Origin: Bermanella sp. WJH001
GTDB taxonomy: Bacteria > Pseudomonadota > Gammaproteobacteria > Pseudomonadales > Oceanobacteraceae
Direction of reading: 5' to 3'
DNA length: 64,000 nucleotides
NCBI RefSeq assembly: GCF_030070105.1
Contig: NZ_JASJOO010000003.1
Location: 1,039,155-1,103,154 of the forward strand
Under the pieces are notes generated by a model, which saw only the letters and a program-made list of their open reading frames with translations, had not been told where the DNA came from and did no database searches. Shown piece by piece: positions 63,519 to 64,000 of the stretch (positions are counted from its first letter, which is position 1; each line of letters begins with the position of its first letter). The position numbers and the translations under genes are program-made.

Positions 63519-64000
63519 GTGAATAAACAAAAAATAGCCGTTATTGGCTCTGGTATTGCTGGCTTAACTTCGGCACATCTTTTAAGCACTCAACATGAAG
63601 TGAGCTTGTTTGAAGCGAATGATTATTTAGGTGGCCACACCCATACCAAGCCTGTTGAAATTAACGGTAAAGTCTATCCAGTTAACACAGGCTTTATCGT
63701 GTTTAATGATTGGACATATCCAAACTTCATTAAACTGATGGATCAGCTAGGGGTTCAAAGCGAAGCCTCAGACATGAGCTTCAGTGTGCGCGATGAAAAC
63801 ACCGGTATAGAATATAACGGTACCAGCTTAAACAGTTTATTTGCACAGCGTAGAAATTTATTTAGGCCTTCCTTTTTAATCATGGTAAAGGATATTTTAA
63901 GGTTTAATAAACAAACCGTTTCGGCACTTGAGAATAACGAAATAAGTGACGAGCAAACCCTCGGCGAGTTTGTCACAAAATATGGTTACTCAAAGTCTTT
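63519..64000 (+). CDS. FAD-dependent amine oxidase (COG2907), 3' end outside window
   Basis: The open frame from GTG 63519 (AAGGG upstream) runs to the right edge; about 160 residues are visible. KIAVIGSGIAGLTSAHLL is the FAD-binding motif, FEANDYLGGHTHT and GFIVFNDWTYPNF are characteristic of the COG2907 'predicted NAD/FAD-binding protein' family. In ECF11-ChrR regulons this gene is typically followed by DUF1365 and a cyclopropane fatty-acid synthase-like gene, which would lie just beyond the window. Confidence 0.88.
   Translation, partial: MNKQKIAVIGSGIAGLTSAHLLSTQHEVSLFEANDYLGGHTHTKPVEINGKVYPVNTGFIVFNDWTYPNFIKLMDQLGVQSEASDMSFSVRDENTGIEYNGTSLNSLFAQRRNLFRPSFLIMVKDILRFNKQTVSALENNEISDEQTLGEFVTKYGYSKS

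Overview
The window is chromosomal DNA from a Gram-negative gammaproteobacterium, most likely a marine one of the Oceanospirillales type. The lineage is an inference. It rests on moderate G+C, a sodium-type PomAB flagellar motor pair, Mqo, the divergent rpiA/ilvA pair, rnr-rlmB, AzgA/Tsx/Apt purine salvage, and the overall family content. Coding density is high: many genes overlap by 1-8 bases and several convergent pairs are only 3 bases apart. No rRNA, tRNA, CRISPR array, integrase or complete insertion sequence was seen.

Region 1 (1-10.4 kb) is an iron-regulated catecholate siderophore locus of enterobactin type. It holds the end of an isochorismatase, a separate aryl carrier protein, an EntF-like C-A-T-TE synthetase with a serine-type specificity code, an EntD-like phosphopantetheinyl transferase, a TonB-dependent receptor and EntA. 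A compact bidirectional promoter with a strong Fur-box match (9257-9275) drives entA-receptor-entD leftward and a lipoprotein rightward. Two paralogous proteins of a GE/D-x-H ... E ... H fold class (EreA/ChaN/TIKI-like) sit at the ends of the two rightward transcription units. One is predicted cytoplasmic (4525-5502) and the other a lipoprotein (9311-10369). They are the best candidates here for an undescribed siderophore-processing function.

Region 2 (10.4-23.5 kb) has a stand-alone Anbu proteasome-like protein, rpiA, ilvA, a DUF6279 lipoprotein, an alanine/glycine:cation symporter, a methyltransferase + MprF-C-like (DUF2156) pair, a double-cupin protein, a glycosyltransferase, pgpA, a YugP-like zinc peptidase and a retropepsin-like protease. 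Its intergenic DNA is unusual. It contains a palindrome-rich, inverted-repeat-bounded element (about 14.50-14.74 kb), two near-identical 137-bp direct repeats, and a 12-unit 7-bp tandem array abutting the glycosyltransferase stop codon.

Region 3 (23.5-41 kb) is housekeeping: xseB-ispA-dxs, pomA-pomB-PilZ, an SLC13 permease, rnr-rlmB, alr and mqo. Between rlmB and alr, where rpsF-rpsR-rplI-dnaB usually lie in Pseudomonas-like relatives, there is instead an orphan histidine kinase and an operon of a triple-DnaT-domain protein plus a lambda-P-like helicase loader.

Region 4 (41-53.7 kb) is a mosaic of small stress and accessory genes: a PagL-like protein, a PhnD-like binding protein, ComFB, rhodanese-OsmC with a perfect palindrome upstream, a YgjP-like peptidase, a G3E GTPase and a fatty-acid hydroxylase. 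It ends in a copper/silver efflux operon (small Met/His/Cys-rich protein, CusB with a fused CusF domain, CusA) that has no CusC in the window.

Region 5 (53.7-64 kb) contains a DUF481 protein, MscS, the purine set AzgA/Tsx/Apt, and an ECF11-type sigma factor with its ChrR anti-sigma. Divergent from these is a presumed photo-oxidative-stress operon (FAD oxidoreductase, photolyase, acyl desaturase, NTF2-like protein, COG2907 amine oxidase) that runs off the right edge.
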